64,000 nt of DNA from Evansella sp. AB-P1 (GTDB taxonomy: Bacteria > Bacillota > Bacilli > Bacillales > Salisediminibacteriaceae), in the NCBI RefSeq assembly GCF_029688925.1, contig NZ_JARUKY010000001.1, forward strand, positions 62,001 through 126,000, written 5' to 3'. This document shows, one piece after another, positions 51,071 to 60,986 of this stretch (positions within the stretch are counted from its first letter, which is position 1; every line of letters starts with the position of its first letter). Position numbers and translations under genes: made by a program. Below the pieces are notes generated by a model, which ran no database searches, was not told the DNA's origin, and saw only the letters and a program-made list of their open reading frames with translations.

Positions 51071-52525
51071 ATGAGTTTGTTTGATCACCGAATATCAGAT
51101 ATACATGAATTGTTACATAAAAAAGAGTTGACTGTTACTGATTTAGTAGATGAATCATATAAAAGAATTCAGTCTGTAGAAGGAAAAGTAGACGCTTTTC
51201 TTCATTTAACAGAGGAGGCTGCACGAAAAAAGGCAGCTGAGCTGGATTCGAAGGTAGCTGCAAATGAGCTGTCTGGTAGCTTGTTTGGTATTCCAGTAGG
51301 AATTAAAGATAATATCGTTACAAAAGGAGTTCGTACCACTTGTGCAAGTAAGCTATTAGAGAACTTTGAACCAATTCATAACGCAACTGTTGTAAATCAA
51401 TTAATGGATGCACAAGCAGTTACTATTGGTAAATTAAATATGGATGAATTTGCAATGGGCTCTTCTAATGAAAACTCTGGTTTTAAACCAACGAGAAACC
51501 CGTGGGATCTTGATCGAGTACCAGGAGGTTCTAGTGGTGGGTCTGCAGCTTCTGTTGCAGCAGGAGAAGTATTTTTCTCCTTAGGATCAGATACTGGTGG
51601 ATCTATTCGAGAGCCAGCTTCCTTTTGTGGTGTAGTTGGAATGAAGCCTACATATGGACGAGTATCACGATTTGGATTAGTGGCATTTGCTTCCTCACTA
51701 GACCAGATTGGTCCAATAACACGTACCGTTGAGGATAATGCATTCGTCCTTCAAGCTATATCTGGTCACGATAAAATGGATTCTACAAGCGCTAATGTAG
51801 ATGTCCCTCATTTTTCTGCAGGATTAAACGAAGGGGTTAAAGGATTAAGGATCGCTGTTCCTAAAGAATACTTAGGTGAAGGTGTTAGTACAGAGGTGCG
51901 AGAACAAGTGATGCAATCTCTAAAAACATTAGAAGGACTTGGAGCTACATGGGAGGAAGTTTCCCTTCCTCATTCTAAGTATGCAACAGCAGCTTATTAT
52001 TTATTAGCATCCTCAGAGGCTTCAGCAAACCTAGCTCGTTTTGACGGAATTCGTTACGGCGTACGTGTTGAAGAGGATAATTTAATAGAAACGTATAAAA
52101 AATCTCGTAGTCAAGGATTTGGAGACGAAGTGAAGCGAAGAATTATGCTTGGTACTTTTGCATTAAGCTCTGGCTATTACGATGCTTATTATAAGAAGGC
52201 TCAAAAAGTTAGAACATTAATTAAGCAGGATTTTGAAGAGGTATTTAACAAATTTGATGTCATTATTGGACCTACTGCACCGACAACAGCATTTAAAATT
52301 GGTGAGAAAGTAAATGATCCATTAACGATGTATGCTACGGACATTTTAACAATTCCAGTGAATTTAGCTGGGGTTCCTGCCATCAGTGTTCCTAGCGGAT
52401 TAGCAGGTGGATTGCCGGTTGGTCTTCAAATAATCGGTAAGTTCTTTGACGAAGCAACTATTTATCGTGTAGCTCATGCTTTCGAACAAGCAACAAACTT
52501 TAATGAGTTGAAACCAAAACTTTAA
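51071..52525 (+). CDS. gatA: Asp-tRNA(Asn)/Glu-tRNA(Gln) amidotransferase subunit A
   Basis: Glutaminase subunit of the amidase-signature family. 484 residues. The Ser-cisSer-Lys triad is visible: Lys in [11 protein letters not shown], cis-Ser in [15 protein letters not shown] and the nucleophile Ser in [15 protein letters not shown]. It releases ammonia that is channelled to GatB. It starts 15 bases after gatC with AAGGGGGGA upstream. Confidence 0.97.
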   Translation: MSLFDHRISDIHELLHKKELTVTDLVDESYKRIQSVEGKVDAFLHLTEEAARKKAAELDSKVAANELSGSLFGIPVGIKDNIVTKGVRTTCASKLLENFEPIHNATVVNQLMDAQAVTIGKLNMDEFAMGSSNENSGFKPTRNPWDLDRVPGGSSGGSAASVAAGEVFFSLGSDTGGSIREPASFCGVVGMKPTYGRVSRFGLVAFASSLDQIGPITRTVEDNAFVLQAISGHDKMDSTSANVDVPHFSAGLNEGVKGLRIAVPKEYLGEGVSTEVREQVMQSLKTLEGLGATWEEVSLPHSKYATAAYYLLASSEASANLARFDGIRYGVRVEEDNLIETYKKSRSQGFGDEVKRRIMLGTFALSSGYYDAYYKKAQKVRTLIKQDFEEVFNKFDVIIGPTAPTTAFKIGEKVNDPLTMYATDILTIPVNLAGVPAISVPSGLAGGLPVGLQIIGKFFDEATIYRVAHAFEQATNFNELKPKL

Positions 52526-52538
52526 GGGGGGATCAGGA

Positions 52539-53972
52539 ATGAGCTTTGAAACAGTTATCGGACTTGAAGTCCATGTGGAATTAAAAACGAAATCAAAAAT
52601 ATTTTGTGGATGCTCGACAGAGTTTGGTGCACCGCCAAATACTCATACTTGCCCAATTTGTCTTGGTCACCCTGGTGTTCTCCCAGTTTTGAATCGACAA
52701 GCGGTAGAGTTTGCTATGCGAGCAGCAATGGCATTGAATTGTGAAGTTGCAGAAGTTACGAAATTTGACCGAAAAAATTATTTTTACCCAGATAATCCAA
52801 AAGCATATCAAATATCTCAGTTTGATAAGCCAGTAGGAGAGCATGGTTGGATTGATATTGAGGTAGATGGGAAATCAAAGAGAATTGGAATTACTCGTAT
52901 TCATTTAGAAGAGGATGCTGGGAAACTTACTCATGTGGATGGCTTAGGTCATTCGTTAGTAGATTTTAATCGTGTGGGAACACCACTTGTTGAAATCGTA
53001 TCGGAGCCAGATATTCGCACACCAGAAGAAGCATATGCTTATTTGGAAAAATTAAAAGCGATCATGCAGTATATTGAAGTATCTGACTGTAAGATGGAAG
53101 AGGGATCATTACGCTGTGATGCAAATATCTCTTTACGTCCAACTGGTCAAGAAGAATTTGGAACAAAGACTGAATTAAAGAATTTAAATTCCTTTGCGTA
53201 CGTACAAAAAGGTCTTGCATATGAAGAGGTCCGTCAGGCAGAGGTATTATCATCAGGTGGAGAAATTCTTCAAGAAACTCGTCGCTGGGATGAGAATGGA
53301 AATAAGACTTTACTAATGCGTGTAAAAGAAGGATCTGATGATTATCGTTATTTTCCAGATCCAGATCTTGTTGATTTCCATATTGATGAGGCTTGGAGAG
53401 AGAAGGTTCAAAAGCAAATACCTGAGCTTCCAGATGCTCGACGAAAACGTTATGTGGAAGAATTAGATCTTCCTCCTTATGATGCATCTGTGTTAACGCA
53501 GCAAAAATCAATGAGTGATTATTTTGAAGTGTGCCTAAAGCATGGTGGTCCAGCAAAGCCAGTGTCCAATTGGTTAATGGGAGAAGTGAATCGTTATTTA
53601 AATAGTAATGATATGGAGATAGAAGATGTTCCAATGACTCCTGAGGCCCTAGTGAAAATGATTACACTTATTGAAAAAGGAACAATTTCTTCTAAAATTG
53701 CAAAAACGGTTTTCAGTGAACTAATCGAAAAAGGTGGAGATCCTGAACAAATCGTAAAAGACAAAGGTCTCGTCCAAATTTCTGATGAGGGTGAAATTCT
53801 TAAAATGGTTAATGATGTATTAGATCAAAATGATCAATCCATCGCTGACTTTAAGGAAGGTAAGAAAAAGGCAATTGGTTTCCTTGTTGGACAAGTAATG
53901 AAGGCTTCAAAAGGGAAGGCTAATCCACAATTAGTAAATCAACTGTTAGTACAGGAAATCAATAAACGTTAG
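52539..53972 (+). CDS. gatB: Asp-tRNA(Asn)/Glu-tRNA(Gln) amidotransferase subunit B
   Basis: Kinase/transamidase subunit that phosphorylates the misacylated tRNA and accepts ammonia. 477 residues. Visible: [18 protein letters not shown] and [15 protein letters not shown] (zinc-binding Cys region), [17 protein letters not shown], and the C-terminal YqeY-like tail ([20 protein letters not shown]). It starts 14 bases after gatA, with a terminator after it. Confidence 0.97.
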   Translation: MSFETVIGLEVHVELKTKSKIFCGCSTEFGAPPNTHTCPICLGHPGVLPVLNRQAVEFAMRAAMALNCEVAEVTKFDRKNYFYPDNPKAYQISQFDKPVGEHGWIDIEVDGKSKRIGITRIHLEEDAGKLTHVDGLGHSLVDFNRVGTPLVEIVSEPDIRTPEEAYAYLEKLKAIMQYIEVSDCKMEEGSLRCDANISLRPTGQEEFGTKTELKNLNSFAYVQKGLAYEEVRQAEVLSSGGEILQETRRWDENGNKTLLMRVKEGSDDYRYFPDPDLVDFHIDEAWREKVQKQIPELPDARRKRYVEELDLPPYDASVLTQQKSMSDYFEVCLKHGGPAKPVSNWLMGEVNRYLNSNDMEIEDVPMTPEALVKMITLIEKGTISSKIAKTVFSELIEKGGDPEQIVKDKGLVQISDEGEILKMVNDVLDQNDQSIADFKEGKKKAIGFLVGQVMKASKGKANPQLVNQLLVQEINKR

Positions 53973-53989
53973 GTGAATAAATAAAGAAA

Positions 53990-54025
53990 GCTCTGCCCTA
54001 TTTCTATAGGTGCAGAGTTTTTTAT
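53990..54025 (+). terminator. Terminator after gatB
   Basis: Stem CTCTGC(c)CTAT/ATAG(g)TGCAGAG followed by TTTTTTATTTTT. Confidence 0.85.
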
Positions 54026-54049
54026 TTTTCTGTATTACGGTACATATAT

Positions 54050-54180
54050 AGAGAAATTCCCTCAAACAGTGGAAAAGTAAATTTGCAATAAATATAGAAG
54101 GGTCCAATAATTCCGCAAATAGTGGAAGAGTGAATTTGCGGTAATATAGAATTCACCCAATAACCCCACAAACAGAAAAG
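54050..54180 (+). repeat. 52-bp repeat family, short array 3
   Basis: About two and a half units in the same orientation as array 2: CCTCAAACAGTGGAAAAG, TAAATTTGCAATAAATATAG, AAGGGTCCAATAATT, CCGCAAATAGTGGAAGAG, TGAATTTGCGGTAATATAG, then CACCCAATAACCCCACAAA. More divergent and less regular than arrays 1 and 2. Confidence 0.8.
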
Positions 54181-54202
54181 GCAACACTAGTTTTTTGTAT
54201 CG

Positions 54203-54454
54203 CTAAAATATAATAAATAGGTAAGTCATTATTGCAGAAACTGACAATATATTCACAGATACAGCCATCGTCTGAATGTGCTTCTTATAGTTATGTTTTC
54301 TATAGATAACAGTAATGGCTAAAAATATGCCAAGGACACTAACAGCAAGTGAAAGGGAAGGGGTTGTAATAGAATAAGAAAATAGGTAATAAATAAAATA
54401 GACTTGATATCCTATTAGAAAGAGAAATATATAAGCAAAGATATTATTAAGCAA
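54203..54454 (-). CDS. Small three-helix membrane protein, unknown function
   Basis: 83 residues from a TTG start that lies 6 bases after TTAGGAGGC. An open frame continues upstream but overlaps the acetyltransferase gene and lacks a ribosome site. The protein has about three hydrophobic segments (NIFAYIFLFLIGYQVYFIYY; LAVSVLGIFLAITVIY; SVNILSVSAIMTYLFII) separated by a short basic stretch (RKHNYKKH). I do not recognise the family. It follows the acetyltransferase gene on the same strand. Confidence 0.6.
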   Translation of the reverse strand: MLNNIFAYIFLFLIGYQVYFIYYLFSYSITTPSLSLAVSVLGIFLAITVIYRKHNYKKHIQTMAVSVNILSVSAIMTYLFIIF

Positions 54455-54506
54455 AACAAGGCCTCCTAAAAAGCAATGCTGAAATAAGGTAATAAGTTTC
54501 TTTGAG

Positions 54507-54998
54507 TTAATAATGATATTGCATTTGCATAAATTCGTAGTATTTACCGTCAACAGGACTAAGAAATTGATTTTTTGGTTTAAAGCTTGCCTTTTTATAA
54601 ACTTTTATAGCTCTTTCATTGAACGTAGCAACAACCAGTTGTAATGTTGGTTTGTTAAACCTTTTTGAAAAGTGGATAATTTCATGTAAGAATTGATTGC
54701 CATATCCTTTGCCTGTTAGGTTGGGTGTTAAACTGAGGCCAATATCTAAAACAGATGAATCCTCATAAATACCAAAATTGTATCCTCCGGGAACACGGGC
54801 GCTTTCTCCAAAACATATGTATCCAATTAATTCTTCACGTTCATTATGAGCAGCAAAGAATTGTTCATCTAGAATCTCATCTATTGTTTCTGCAGAACTG
54901 TCCATACTATAAAGCTCAAAAGGCGGATCGAACGTCCATGATGCAATAGCGGTAGCACATTGTTCTGTCATTGGTGAAAATGTAATATTCCTTATCAT
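54507..54998 (-). CDS. GNAT-family N-acetyltransferase
   Basis: 163 residues. The GNAT acetyl-CoA loop is LTPNLTGKGYGNQFLHEIIH, followed by LQLVVATFNERAIKVYKKAS, which is motif B of the RimI/RimJ-like group. The ATG at 54998 (MIRNITFSPMTEQ) has GGAGG 6 bases upstream and is chosen over an ATG 21 bases earlier. The substrate is unknown. Confidence 0.85.
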   Translation of the reverse strand: MIRNITFSPMTEQCATAIASWTFDPPFELYSMDSSAETIDEILDEQFFAAHNEREELIGYICFGESARVPGGYNFGIYEDSSVLDIGLSLTPNLTGKGYGNQFLHEIIHFSKRFNKPTLQLVVATFNERAIKVYKKASFKPKNQFLSPVDGKYYEFMQMQYHY

Positions 54999-55098
54999 GT
55001 CATTCCTCCATATTGTCAATTTTTTTCCGTTATAAGTATAACATTCATCCTAAAATCGGTCAGTTATGTGGTAGTTTTTTTATGAATTTCATTGTAAT

Positions 55099-55140
55099 GA
55101 AAAACCCGAACCTGGTATATGAACCCATCATTTCGGGTTA
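55099..55140 (-). terminator. Minus-strand terminator after the amidohydrolase remnant
   Basis: Stem AACCCGAA/TTCGGGTT with a 21-base loop followed by TTTTT on the minus strand. Confidence 0.6.
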
Positions 55141-55146
55141 TTCACA

Positions 55147-55245
55147 TTAGTTCTCTTCTAAGGAGTATACAGTCTCTCCATTGATGATTGTTTCCACAAC
55201 TTTCCTTCTCCTCCTTTTCTTTGTTAGACTAACCTCACTTGAAAA
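55147..55245 (-). pseudogene. C-terminal remnant of an amidohydrolase-type gene
   Basis: Frame without a start codon encoding about 32 residues that end KVVETIINGETVYSLEEN and a stop, followed by a terminator. The VxxTxxNGExVY ending is typical of metal-dependent amidohydrolases. The rest of the gene is gone. The frame opens after a stop at 55246-55248. Confidence 0.4.
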
Positions 55246-55341
55246 TCAAGAAACATATGTAAGGACTAGTGATGTGTAAAGTGTATTTCAACATGTTTCT
55301 TTTATCATAAATTACTTCTGTACTCGAAACAATTATTATAC

Positions 55342-55389
55342 AAAAAAAGCTGTCTTCAACTGTTCAAAAGGTGAACGGTTGAGACAGCG
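55342..55389 (-). terminator. Terminator of the DDAH-like gene
   Basis: Minus strand GCTGTCTCAACCGTTC against GAACAGTTGAAGACAGC (two mismatches), then seven T. Confidence 0.88.
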
Positions 55390-55414
55390 GTGTTTTGAAT
55401 AGTTAATAGATAAG

Positions 55415-56272
55415 TTATTTTTCCCTCAAAATTGGGAGAGTGCAGCATCGGAATGATCCACCTGATTTAATGATCTCCGTAATATCTACTTCCACAACTT
55501 CATATCCACGAATACGAAGTTGCTGATTTACCTCTCGATTGACTGGTAAACTAAAGATTTTCTTATTTCCTATTGAAAGAACATTGGTGCCGAGAGTAAA
55601 TTGTTCCTCATCATTTACTTCAATTAAATCGAAATGGTCTGCCAAAATTTTTTCCTCTTTTTTATCAAAGGCTCCTGGAAAATAGAGAGCTTCATCCTTT
55701 GAAATAATATTAAATACACAATCAAGGTGTAGATATTTTTCTGTGAAAGGAATGGTAATGACTTCATATTCGTGTAACAACCGTTGGAGATGATCGATTG
55801 CATTTTGGTTTGTGCGATTACTTAGTCCCACAAATATTTGATGACCGTTCACAATGACATCTCCACCTTCAATCATGTCACCAATTAAGTTATAGTAAGA
55901 AATTTCTTCCTTTTCTAGCCATTCCTTTAAGACATTTTCTTCTCCAATGCGACTACCGTGTGCCATTTCTGCTACGAAAATAGTCTGACCTAATGTAAAG
56001 CCAATATCTCTAGTAAAGACTTGTTCTGGATAGTTGCTATTAACTGGCAAAAGGATAACATCAACACCATGCTTTTGTAACGTTTTTACAAAGTTTTGAT
56101 GCTGTTCTTTGGCAATTTCAATGTGAAATCCTTTATCCTTAAAATGCTTTTGAGTTTCATTAATCTCACCATGAATGGTCATATGTTCTGGTTCACATAA
56201 GATGACTCGTTTTAATTTATCATATTCAGTTCGACAATACGTTTTTTCACTTTGTTTAGATAATAAAGACAT
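55415..56272 (-). CDS. ykgA: Dimethylarginine dimethylaminohydrolase-family protein (YkgA-like)
   Basis: 285-residue member of the guanidino-group-modifying (amidinotransferase) superfamily. Catalytic features: FTRDIGFTLG, MIEGGDVIV (acidic residue binding the guanidinium), His in KYLHLDCVFN and the nucleophile Cys in SGGSFRCCTLPI. Likely hydrolyses arginine or a methylarginine to citrulline; the substrate is not known for Bacillus homologues. The ATG at 56272 has GGAGG upstream; the frame's earlier ATG overlaps that site. Monocistronic with its own terminator. Confidence 0.88.
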   Translation of the reverse strand: MSLLSKQSEKTYCRTEYDKLKRVILCEPEHMTIHGEINETQKHFKDKGFHIEIAKEQHQNFVKTLQKHGVDVILLPVNSNYPEQVFTRDIGFTLGQTIFVAEMAHGSRIGEENVLKEWLEKEEISYYNLIGDMIEGGDVIVNGHQIFVGLSNRTNQNAIDHLQRLLHEYEVITIPFTEKYLHLDCVFNIISKDEALYFPGAFDKKEEKILADHFDLIEVNDEEQFTLGTNVLSIGNKKIFSLPVNREVNQQLRIRGYEVVEVDITEIIKSGGSFRCCTLPILREK

Positions 56273-56454
56273 AGTATCCTCCATTAAATATGAATTATTT
56301 ATAAATAGGTTCTCCTTAATTTTCTGTGATATGAATGATAGTCTGACTTTAAGGTAAGAAAATTATCTTAACATGTTTAAAATACGTCTTAGAATAGCTA
56401 AAGCAACTATCATATTCCCATAATTGTTCGATGCACTTTCAGTAAAATACAAAA

Positions 56455-56497
56455 AGAGTATCTCAAAAAGCTTCCCTTACTTTTTGAGATACCCTTT
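56455..56497. terminator. Bidirectional terminator
   Basis: 13-bp stem GTATCTCAAAAAG/CTTTTTGAGATAC; on the minus strand it ends the unknown membrane-protein gene at 56554. Confidence 0.8.
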
Positions 56498-56553
56498 TTT
56501 CTATTTTAATTAACTTTTCAAGCGTTTAAAGGTGTAATTGGATTTATTAGTCT

Positions 56554-57033
56554 TTAGTAGGACTCATTTGCTTGTTCTCTTTCTCTATGCTGCTCTTTCA
56601 GCTTTTCCCAATTAACTTGTAGTAGAAGGCTGATGTTGTAATACACGATTGCAGCAACAATACCAATTAAGATACTTTGGAACGATTCTGCAAATGTAAA
56701 GAATAGTTGTCCATTAGCTAATGAGGTAAGTGCGGAATAAATCATAGCTACCACAATTCCGGCTACACCGTACATTCCTACTGAACGGAGATACGTTTCG
56801 AGTTTTGATGCAAGTTCCTTTTTGTCCTTTTTTAAAAAGGCGTCCACGGCATAAGAAGCAGGAATTCCTCCAAGAATAAATACTGGAGCAGTGTAAAATA
56901 CGTAAATTCCTAATAACATTCCAAAACCAAGTTCACCCGCTGCACTAAAATGATATTGAAATCCAGCTAGCAATGCACTAAAAATAACAACTGACAGTAC
57001 AGATATGAAGAATCTGTGAAAGAATTTTGACAT
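56554..57033 (-). CDS. Four-helix membrane protein, unknown function
   Basis: 159 residues with about four hydrophobic segments (residues 8-27, 34-58, 87-110, 118-140), a charged loop in the middle (LKKDKKELASKLETYLRS) and a charged C-terminal tail (NWEKLKEQHREREQ). It starts after AAAGGAGGTTCAC on the minus strand. I do not recognise the family. Small and strand-isolated, it appears to be an accessory gene. Confidence 0.75.
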   Translation of the reverse strand: MSKFFHRFFISVLSVVIFSALLAGFQYHFSAAGELGFGMLLGIYVFYTAPVFILGGIPASYAVDAFLKKDKKELASKLETYLRSVGMYGVAGIVVAMIYSALTSLANGQLFFTFAESFQSILIGIVAAIVYYNISLLLQVNWEKLKEQHREREQANESY

Positions 57034-57315
57034 TTTTGTGAACCTCCTTTTGAGACTATCTTATCTCATTTAGAAGGAAACAGAAATGATTTTGCTCACA
57101 CATTTAAAAAAATCGTTTGATAATATACGACAAGTTTTGAAGTGGTAAAGAAATTGTAATTTCTTTAATTTTTAGTAATTCTGTGGAAGTTAAGATGATT
57201 GTAATTGAGGAGCATACTTGTACTACCGATCAAATACATATAATAGAAAGTTTTAAAGAAAAAACTTTGGGAAGAATTATTTGGAGAGGTTTTCGTTCTT
57301 TTTTAATAAAAGTAG

Positions 57316-57324
57316 TGATATACT
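57316..57324 (+). promoter_or_regulatory. Extended -10 promoter of dagK
   Basis: TGaTATACT, 44 bases upstream of the dagK ATG. Confidence 0.55.
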
Positions 57325-57367
57325 GTCCATAAAATGTGGAAATTATTTGAACTTTGGAGGTTTTTTT

Positions 57368-58282
57368 ATGAAAAGGGCGAGACTAATATATAATCCTTCA
57401 TCTGGAAGGGAACAAATGAAAAAGCAATTGCCCATCATTCTTGAACGTCTAGAACAAGCAGGCTATGAAGCATCCGCACATGCTACAACAGGGAAAGATT
57501 GTGCTAAAAAGGCAGCCCAAAAGGCCTGTGAACGAGAGTTTGATTTAGTAATAGCTGCTGGTGGAGACGGAACGATTAACGAGGTAGTAAATGGACTTTC
57601 AGAGCAAGAGAATCGTCCCACTCTCGGTATTATTCCTGGAGGTACAACAAATGATTTCGCCCGCGCTTTACACCTACCTAAGGACATAAATGAAATATGC
57701 GAAGTACTTACGGAAGGAAAATTACAGTCAGTAGATGTTGGGAAGGTAGGCTCTCAATATTTTATAAATATAGCTGGAGCAGGGGCCTTGACGGAGCTAA
57801 CGTATGAAGTACCTAGTAAATTAAAAACGATGATTGGACAAGTTGCTTATTATGTAAAAGGGTTTGAAAAACTCCCTCGAATAAAACCAAGCGAAGTAAC
57901 GATTGAGTATGATGGGAAATGGTTTGAAGGTGAAATTATGCTGTTTCTTGTTTCAAACACGAATTCTGTTGCAGGATTTGAAAAGCTGGCTCCTAATGCG
58001 TATTTAAATGATGGCTTGTTCGATTTAATCATCTTAAAGAAAACAAATTTGGCGGATGTTGCAAGACTAGTAAGTTCTGCAATGCGTGGTGAGCACATAC
58101 ATGATGAACGAGTAATTTATGTACAAGCTAGCCGCATAAAGGTCCATAGTGTAAACGAGCTTCAATTAAATTTAGACGGAGAATACGGGGGAATGCTCCC
58201 TGGAGAATTTGTGAACCTTCATAATCATATAGAGATGTTAGTACCAAACAAAGACTTAACATGTTTTCAAAAGTTATATTAA
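57368..58282 (+). CDS. dagK: Diacylglycerol kinase (YerQ/DagK)
   Basis: Soluble lipid kinase that phosphorylates diacylglycerol released during lipoteichoic acid synthesis. 304 residues. Key motifs: YNPSSGRE, AAGGDGTINEVVNG, IPGGTTNDFARAL and the C-terminal LNLDGEYGGMLPGEF. The ATG at 57368 follows TTTGGAGG; the frame's upstream ATG (57281) would add 29 residues unlike the family. It sits after gatCAB as in B. subtilis, but the rRNA methyltransferase gene (yefA) that follows there is absent here. Confidence 0.95.
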   Translation: MKRARLIYNPSSGREQMKKQLPIILERLEQAGYEASAHATTGKDCAKKAAQKACEREFDLVIAAGGDGTINEVVNGLSEQENRPTLGIIPGGTTNDFARALHLPKDINEICEVLTEGKLQSVDVGKVGSQYFINIAGAGALTELTYEVPSKLKTMIGQVAYYVKGFEKLPRIKPSEVTIEYDGKWFEGEIMLFLVSNTNSVAGFEKLAPNAYLNDGLFDLIILKKTNLADVARLVSSAMRGEHIHDERVIYVQASRIKVHSVNELQLNLDGEYGGMLPGEFVNLHNHIEMLVPNKDLTCFQKLY

Positions 58283-58319
58283 TTAGTACCTCACTTTTGA
58301 ATGAATGAAAAAATATTTA

Positions 58320-58355
58320 GGGGACTTACAAACGAAGTAAAGTCTCCTTTTGTTT
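58320..58355 (+). terminator. Terminator after dagK
   Basis: Stem GGGGACTT/AAGTCTCC with a T-rich tail. Confidence 0.75.
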
Positions 58356-58800
58356 AATTTAAACTTTTCCATATCGGCCGAATCATGTCGATGAAATTAC
58401 ACCAAAGTCCTCAATATTCTGTCGTCCTCAACTTTTGTCCAAACCACCATCCTTAAATAAAAATATAAAATAAATGAATCCAAATTAATTTTGATTCGTA
58501 TTAGTATAATAGAGTACAAAAGAATAGATTAGTCAGCTGATGCGTCATACAAATTGTCACAAAATAGTACGGGACATGGTTCGTGACCAATTTGTAGGTG
58601 TTTCGTAATGTTTCGTAATGAATAAATTTCCATTTGTGTTAAATTATGTTTATAATGAGGGGTGGTTATATTTTATTCGTTTAGTATTAGTAAACTATGT
58701 AAATGAATTTTGCAATATTTGATGAATAGGTATAGGGGTAGATTAAGTGTACCTATTTTCAGGGTAGTATTATTCAATAGAAAGAATACGAGGTGATAAC
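58356..58800. promoter_or_regulatory. Regulatory region upstream of the ABC exporter operon
   Basis: No gene. It contains a TATAAT (58505), an inverted repeat ACAAATTGTCAC/GTGACCAATTTGT (58549-58595, one base gap), a direct repeat of TTTCGTAATG (58601-58620), and the 14-base TATTTTCAGGGTAG also seen in dispersed repeat B. The inverted repeat could be a repressor operator. Confidence 0.45.
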
Positions 58801-59739
58801 ATGACAGAATATGCATTAGAGGTAAAAGGCCTCACTAAGACAATTGGGAAGAATAAACGGATTGTTAATGATGCATCCTTCCAAGTCCAGCATGGAGAAA
58901 TATTTGGATTACTAGGGCCTAATGGTGCCGGAAAGACATCGACCATACGGATGATTGTTGGACTTATTAGGAAAACAGAAGGAAAAGTCATCATTAATGG
59001 AAAGGATTTAGATGAAGCTGGACAGCTATGTAAAACGGATATAGGGGCAATTATAGAGAATCCATCATTTTATGACCATATGTCTGGGTACAAAAACCTT
59101 CAGCAATACGCACGAATGGCACGTACGAATATAACAGATGAACGGTTGCGTGAAGTAGTTGACTTAGTAAAATTAAACAATGCAATACATGACAAAGTGA
59201 AAACATACTCCCTTGGAATGAAACAACGCCTCGGTGTTGCACAAGCAATACTACATAAGCCTTCTGTCTTAATTTTAGATGAACCGACAAACGGCTTAGA
59301 CCCTCAGGGTATTCGTGATTTAAGAGACTACTTAAAAATTTTAACAGAACAAGGGATTTCCTCATTAGTATCTTCCCACCTATTAAGTGAAATGCAATTA
59401 ATGTGTGATCGAGTAGCCATTATGGAGCATGGAAAAATCATTGACATCTCTCATATATCTGAGCTAAACATTCAAAGAGACGAAGTTAATCTTGTTTCAT
59501 TTACTGTGAGTAGCTTAGAAAAAGCAAAAGAAGTACTTGCAAATAGCACATCTGGTATAGAAATAGTAGAAGCTGAAAATGAAAGTGTTACATTGAGTAT
59601 GAGCTATGAAAATATACCGAAAATAAATCAACTTTTTGTAAAGAATGATATCGATGTATTTGCTATTGAATCAGCGAAGACATCATTAGAAGATCGATTC
59701 TTACAACTTACCGCAGTTGGAAAAAAAGCTGAGGAATAG
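58801..59739 (+). CDS. ABC transporter ATP-binding protein (BcrA-type)
   Basis: 312-residue ATPase of the ABC-2 exporter class: Walker A GPNGAGKTS, signature YSLGMKQRLG, Walker B LILDEPTNGLDPQG, then a C-terminal extension of about 90 residues typical of bacitracin/lantibiotic-type exporters. It starts at an ATG after GAGGTGATAAC and precedes its permease by 15 bases. Likely exports or confers resistance to a peptide or membrane-active compound; the substrate is unknown. Confidence 0.92.
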   Translation: MTEYALEVKGLTKTIGKNKRIVNDASFQVQHGEIFGLLGPNGAGKTSTIRMIVGLIRKTEGKVIINGKDLDEAGQLCKTDIGAIIENPSFYDHMSGYKNLQQYARMARTNITDERLREVVDLVKLNNAIHDKVKTYSLGMKQRLGVAQAILHKPSVLILDEPTNGLDPQGIRDLRDYLKILTEQGISSLVSSHLLSEMQLMCDRVAIMEHGKIIDISHISELNIQRDEVNLVSFTVSSLEKAKEVLANSTSGIEIVEAENESVTLSMSYENIPKINQLFVKNDIDVFAIESAKTSLEDRFLQLTAVGKKAEE

Positions 59740-59754
59740 GAGGGGAAATGACAC

Positions 59755-60714
59755 ATGCTATCTTTATTAAAAAATGAGTGGATTAAGCTCTGGACGAAAA
59801 AACAACCATGGATTTTTGTTGGTTTAATTATCGTTTTTACGCTATTATTTACATTGATGTACTATAGTTTTGAGGCAAATACTGCTCTAGACTCTGATGA
59901 ATGGCAGATGCAATTAGAGCAAGAAATCGAGCAGGAACGGGAAATCTTACAATCTGAAGATGCCTCTGAATGGGAAAAAGATTTCGCAGAAATGATTATT
60001 GAAGAAAATACAGCTTATTTAGAAGGTGGAATTAATCCAAGACAGTTCAACAATTTAATTTACATGAATGATACACTACTTGGTGTTGCATCCTTCATCA
60101 CTCTCTTCAGCGTTATAGTGGCCAGTTCAATCGTTTCATCAGAAATGAATACAGGTACCATAAAACAGTTAGTTATTCGTCCGTATGAAAGGTGGCAATT
60201 CTTAGTTTCAAAATTCATCACTGTCGTACTTTTTTCCATCGTGTTAATTGTTACCCTATTTGTAACTAATTATATTCTAGGACTGATCCTTTTCGATACT
60301 GCCAGCTGGAATACGGCAATGATTGAACGTTCCTTTGAAGGTGCAATGGTGGAGACAACAGCTGCTAACCTTATCTTTTCAAAAATTGGGTTGTATACAT
60401 TAAATATGCTAGTATTTGTTGTTATTTCTTTTTCACTGTCTACGTTATTTAGAAGTCAAGCGTTAGCAGTAGGTGTAGGGATCTTTGCATTGTTTGCAAC
60501 GACCATGTCCCAAGCGTTAAACTTTTTATTAGCCGATACAGCTTGGTACAAATTTGTTATTATTCCCCATTTAAGTTTAACGGAATACGTAGTACACGAT
60601 ACGATAATAGAAGGGGTAACCTTACCATTTTCGTTAGCTGTTCTGGCAGTTTACGTCATTATTCTACTCGGGTTAGCTACGGTTTATTTTCAGAAAAAGG
60701 ATATTGCGTATTAA
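59755..60714 (+). CDS. ABC-2 type permease
   Basis: 319 residues, six hydrophobic segments. A long, very acidic extracellular loop lies between the first two (about residues 40-105), then SSEMNTGTIKQLVIRPYERW, a motif common in ABC-2 permeases. It is the membrane partner of the ATPase before it (AGGAGGGG site, 15-base gap) and is followed by a strong terminator. Confidence 0.9.
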   Translation: MLSLLKNEWIKLWTKKQPWIFVGLIIVFTLLFTLMYYSFEANTALDSDEWQMQLEQEIEQEREILQSEDASEWEKDFAEMIIEENTAYLEGGINPRQFNNLIYMNDTLLGVASFITLFSVIVASSIVSSEMNTGTIKQLVIRPYERWQFLVSKFITVVLFSIVLIVTLFVTNYILGLILFDTASWNTAMIERSFEGAMVETTAANLIFSKIGLYTLNMLVFVVISFSLSTLFRSQALAVGVGIFALFATTMSQALNFLLADTAWYKFVIIPHLSLTEYVVHDTIIEGVTLPFSLAVLAVYVIILLGLATVYFQKKDIAY

Positions 60715-60816
60715 CCTAAAGGGTTCCGTTTCCTATTATAAATATCAGAAATGTATTTTCAATTCTTTTCCAAATTTGTATACTAATTTGACAATATGTA
60801 TCATAAAATGCTGTAC

Positions 60817-60857
60817 AAAACGTCCATATACACTAGCTAGTGTTATGGACGTTTTTA
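60817..60857 (+). terminator. Terminator after the ABC exporter operon
   Basis: Long hairpin: AAAACGTCCATA/TATGGACGTTTT capped by ACACTAG/CTAGTGT. Confidence 0.9.
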
Positions 60858-60986
60858 TATACAATTCCAGATACATTAAAATTTAAAGTTGATGATTTAT
60901 ATGAATAATTCAGAAAGTAATCGAACTAAATATGTTAAAATATGGATATAATCACTTAAACAACGTGGGAGCATTTATAAAAAGGT

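Noticed and set aside
54455-54553. N-terminal extension of the small membrane protein at 54203
   Set aside because: It overlaps the acetyltransferase gene and has no ribosome site, whereas the TTG at 54454 has TTAGGAGG at good spacing.
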